A DNA stretch of 64,000 nt from positions 346,876,668 through 346,940,667 of the forward strand of contig CM048744.1 of NCBI GenBank assembly GCA_026315105.1, given 5' to 3'. This DNA is from Locusta migratoria (Eukaryota; Arthropoda; Insecta; Orthoptera; Acrididae). The notes beneath the pieces are model-generated. The model ran no database searches. It was not told the origin of the DNA and saw only the letters and a list, made by a program, of their open reading frames with translations. This document shows positions 60,884 through 64,000 of this stretch, piece by piece. Position 1 is the first letter of the stretch. The number at the start of each line of letters is the position of its first letter. A program made the position numbers and the translations under genes.

Positions 60884-63066
60884 TAGAGGTGTACGCATTT
60901 TGCTTTCAAGCTGCCTATCCTTTCCTGGGGGGGGGGGGGGGGGGGGCAGGTGGACAAGCTGCTGCACTTCGCCAACAGAAGTGGCATGTTGCTTCACTCC
61001 CAGCCAAGACAAGCTAAACCTAACATAAGCAGGTAACGGGAAACTTGGTTGCCTCTGTAGTCTTAGTTGTATTAATGAAGTTGATGAAAAGCTCTTTTCT
61101 TCTTCTTCTTCTTCTTGTACCTTAAAAGACAAATTTCAATATATTTGCCTTTGTTTTAAGTTTGTTTGCATTACATACAAACAACTGTATCTCTGTTCAC
61201 AAATGGCAGTTTTATTGGAATTCAGCTATACTACCACCTCCTAAAATATTTATTATTATTCCTCCTCAAACGCCTTGGGACATTTTCACAAAGTTCACTC
61301 AAAACCTGTTTCAAGACTGTTTATGCACTGAGCCATGGATGAAAGACGTTTATATAATTTGTGAGCTTCAACAACATTACTGCCCTAGCAATGTCTTCAC
61401 AGAGAAGGGGGGGGAGGGAGGGGGGGAGAGAAAATTTCTAAACAATCTTCCAACTTACAATATTTGTACCAGTTTTTTAGTAGTCAGGAAATACTAAGCA
61501 CATCAGTACATACTTATTCAAATGCCAGTGTGAATTTTTTATAACAAATTGTGACAGATATGTAGTGCAGCCCTTTGTAATTGTCTGTCTATAGATCAAT
61601 TGTAATACGTCATATACCAGAATTAATTGCATGCACTATGGTCAGGAATATTTTGCTGCACACTTTATCAGCCAAGGTTTCGATTTTCCTAGATACTATC
61701 ACCTGAGAGGACATTACATTTTTAATATCCACTGAGCCATATTTTTTTCTATGACAATCAATGTTTGCACCGTGACATACTTATCGTGGTGTGACAAAAT
61801 ACTTTTACGAGTGGAGTACGAAGCATTTATAAATAGTCGATATAACATCTATCGATAGCCGACCTGGCTCTTACTCCTCTGTTTGTCACTCAAAATACCA
61901 CTCATAGTCTTCCATATGACACAGTCGCCTTCTGATAACTGAATGGATGGTTTGAAGAACCCGCAGTCAGTTTCCTCTATCCACTCAAATGCATAAGACT
62001 TCATTTCTTCTTGCAAGGACGAAATAACCTTGGAAAAAGCACTTCGAACTGATACTACAATTAATTCAAGACTTTTTTCATCTTAAGACGTGTATTATAA
62101 CATTAATTCTTTATTACAATGTTGAATGCGTAAATACATAATGAGTAATTCAAGTTCGGAACTGGTTTCCATCCGACTTTCACAGTATGTCCGTTAATAC
62201 TGATAAAACAAAAAACAATGTAAAAGAAATTACATCATTTCTCTTGCAATGTATATGCAGCATCTTAATTATTCTTAGGCGGCGCACTGTTGTTCACTGT
62301 GCATCGCTTCCATTTCCAAAGTCATCACTTGGATTCTTCTTTTAACATTTTCTTGCACCCTGCAAACAATATTACTGGTGCACAGTTTTCTGTTTCGTTA
62401 ATAAATGGTTGATAGCAACTATCTTCTGTCGGAAATCTATAACTTACGTAACGACCATTGCATTGTTACATTACATGTTTTCCCTAAATTTATAAAGCAT
62501 CTCCCTCTATGCTGTTGAATGGCATCAAGTACTTAGCATACATTTCCACACGTGTCAGCACCAGAATTTTTGTCCTCTTTCAAAATATTTATAGAGTGAG
62601 GCAACTGCTGGTCAAATTTACAAACATGTAAGATACTCAAGGTTCTCAAATGATACTTAATTTCTTACACAATTTTCATTGCGACACACCTAACAAATTA
62701 TTTTAAGTTGCCTCATAAATGTTTCCCATGTGACAATTATGCTCTGTTTTGTGGTTAGTATATAATTTTTCATATATTTCACTCAATGTCAACCTATTCA
62801 TTTTGTAGCTTCCACCATTGTCAAATCTGAACTACAGTGTAGGTACTTGACTTGTCGGTTTGACAATGCAACCTGTTGTCGGGTGCAATAAGCTGAACGG
62901 GCCCTGAGTACTTGCCAGGCTTAAGAGATCAAAGTGGGCCGCTTTACCCACTGCGCTTCAGTACATTTGCACTCTTGTATTTACATCATGGCAGGGTGAG
63001 ATGTTTGAATGGTTGCAGTGGAGCTCAGGGCAGGCAAGTTAAAAGGGGAATTTATACACCATCCTA
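60884..63066. mobile_element. Unclassified insertion, 2.18 kb, 6-bp target duplication
   Basis: The PLE coding sequence KPSN | HQQYL is split exactly here. The direct repeat GTTGCT (60878-60883; 63067-63072) flanks the insert, and removal restores the RT frame. The insert starts TAGAGGTGTACGCATTTTGC and its other end, reverse complemented, reads TAGGATGGTGTATAAATTCC. Both ends then share CTGCCT/TTGCCT and CCT blocks, so they may be about 45-bp imperfect inverted repeats. The interior has G-runs (about 60927-60948, 61408-61427), a (CTT)n run (61098-61117) and a TATCGATA-like site at 61851. No transposase or RT was recognised. Confidence 0.75.
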
Positions 63067-63437
63067 GTTGCTGGGTTTAATATAAACAAAGGTGCGGATG
63101 GAACCATCAGTGAAGTGGAGGTTAACATCGAAGAGGGTAGCATGATAGTTTCAGGAGGACCAAGTTAGGCAGATGTGAGAAGAGGAATTGAGATTGTGAA
63201 GGAACAAATAGAGGATGTCCTGGCCCTGAGTTTAGATCATGAAAATATTGTCGAGGATTCTGAACCAGACCATGGGTGGGGTTTGGGGATTCTAGGAAGG
63301 CTTGTTCTAGATTATCCATAAATAGTTTGGCATAAGAGGGTGCCATACTGGTGCCGAATTTGATTCTGAATGTTTTTTGTTTAGATGTAGATCATGGTAA
63401 GTGTTATGAGGAATGAGGTATTGGGCTTGGTGGGCAT

Positions 63438-63515
63438 AATATTTTTAATATCCACTGAGACATATTTTGTTCCTTTGCCAATAAAATTATTAAGCTTCTC
63501 CCTCTATACTATGAA
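63438..63515. repeat. Small repeat shared with the 2.2-kb insertion
   Basis: The sequence ATTTTTAATATCCACTGAGACA and, after a gap, AAGCTTCTCCCTCTATACTATG resembles 61717-61740 and 62497-62516. The short copy interrupts the PLE RT and looks like an internally deleted version of a unit inside 60884-63066. Confidence 0.5.
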
Positions 63516-63807
63516 TTGGCCTCCAGTCAAGGTCATTGGGAGAGGTAGTCTCAAGAGCAGCTAGATCATGAGTGTGAGGAATACTGGTGAATAGGGAAGT
63601 GGCATCAACAGTGATGAGTAATGCTGTAGTTGTCACAGATGGTAGTCATGCGTGCATGAGTTGTGTCTAAATGACAGTGTGCTCTTTTGCTGATGAAGGC
63701 TGTGACCAGAAATATAGTTGTATGAAGGTAATTCTTTTCTATGAGCTTGTCTACAGCTCTGCAATCCTCTTTATGGTGAGTTTCTTCCTATCCTCATATT
63801 TTTAACA

Positions 63808-64000
63808 TTCCCACTTGAACTTGCTATTTTTAAATTTATGATATTTTCCTCTGTCGTTATTTCATAAACTGTGGATCATTCTCTCCAGGGGAGTTGTACA
63901 GTCTTGCTCAGGGAATCACTATCACGAGAGGAAGTAGTTGCATCATAAAATAAACAGTCCTGTGTATGTCTGAATACTAACAGGTACCACAATACAAAAA
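63808..64000. other. Window edge, unassigned intron
   Basis: No exon or repeat was recognised. The J-domain exons are expected further right. Confidence 0.4.

Larger units (their letters stand above)
59743..63807 (-). mobile_element. Penelope-like element, head-to-head, split by a 2.2-kb insertion
   Basis: Minus strand: RT blocks at about 63640-63570 (TALLITVDATSLFTSIPHTH) and 63346-63075 (MAPSYAKLFMDNLEQAFLES; with shifts, FTDGSIRTFVYIKPSN). The frame resumes at about 60880 (HQQYLHFDI), because a separate insertion lies between. The GIY-YIG endonuclease is at about 60310-60180 (CNHCTALYIGMTTNQMPIGM). The 3' UTR is at about 60050-59743, with a (TG)n tract at 59991-60031. At the right end the 3' UTR recurs inverted on the plus strand (about 63650-63807: GATGAAGGCTGTGACCAGAA to CCTATCCTCATATT), matching AATATGAGGGTAGG at the left end. 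Stops and frameshifts throughout. Confidence 0.82.

Noticed and set aside
1..64000. CRISPR arrays, operons, bacterial promoters or attachment sites
   Set aside because: The window is eukaryotic, with spliced exons and retrotransposons; no regularly spaced repeats of CRISPR type exist.
59383..64000. GAK J-domain exon
   Set aside because: No frame with an HPD motif or J-domain helix pattern flanked by splice sites was found.

Overview
This is animal nuclear DNA, best explained as a large-genome insect, probably a grasshopper or locust. The window lies inside one host gene that runs left to right and is open at both ends. The gene is the insect orthologue of cyclin-G-associated kinase/auxilin (GAK; aux in Drosophila), a clathrin-uncoating cofactor. 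Eight consecutive exons can be placed at 7742-7855, 20731-20836, 23570-23745, 26061-26254, 26797-26915, 37666-37977, 56294-56525 and 59243-59382. Their splice phases join without a break (1,393 nt, 464 whole codons). They encode the end of the PTEN-like phosphatase domain, the C2 domain, and part of the Pro/Gly/Ser-rich clathrin/AP-2-binding linker. The kinase exons should lie left of the window and the J-domain exons right of it.

About 98% of the window is intron, and the introns are largely transposon debris. From left to right: a decayed RNase H-bearing LINE (1-3080); a mariner scrap (3541-3790); a long inverted-repeat pair (4453-5986); a second RNase H LINE scrap (6130-7120); a common orthopteran-type repeat carrying a tRNA-derived SINE (10701-11680); a full-length antisense RTE-like LINE with an 11-bp target duplication (11910-15101); a Penelope-like element (PLE) arranged head-to-head and interrupted by a SINE and by a 700-bp Tc1/mariner element (15708-19617); and a 5'-truncated RTE-like LINE (23862-24895).

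The 10.7-kb intron 26916-37665 holds a three-level nest: a piggyBac element bounded by TTAA (27463-36517), containing an I-type LINE (about 27642-34336), containing a PLE-derived chimera with a perfect 14-bp target duplication (30948-32164). The 18.3-kb intron 37978-56293 holds a LINE relic split by a mariner relic, a 100-bp-arm palindrome, CR1-type LINE pieces, a composite repeat insertion, and two sense RTE-like LINE copies. The second of these intervals includes a LINE whose ORF is broken by a single stop. The right end (about 59743-63807) is another head-to-head PLE, split cleanly by a 2.2-kb unclassified insertion.

No bacterial, CRISPR or operon-type feature is present. Every transposon ORF inspected has at least one stop, frameshift or truncation. 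Organism and family assignments rest on motif recognition and memory, not on database searches.
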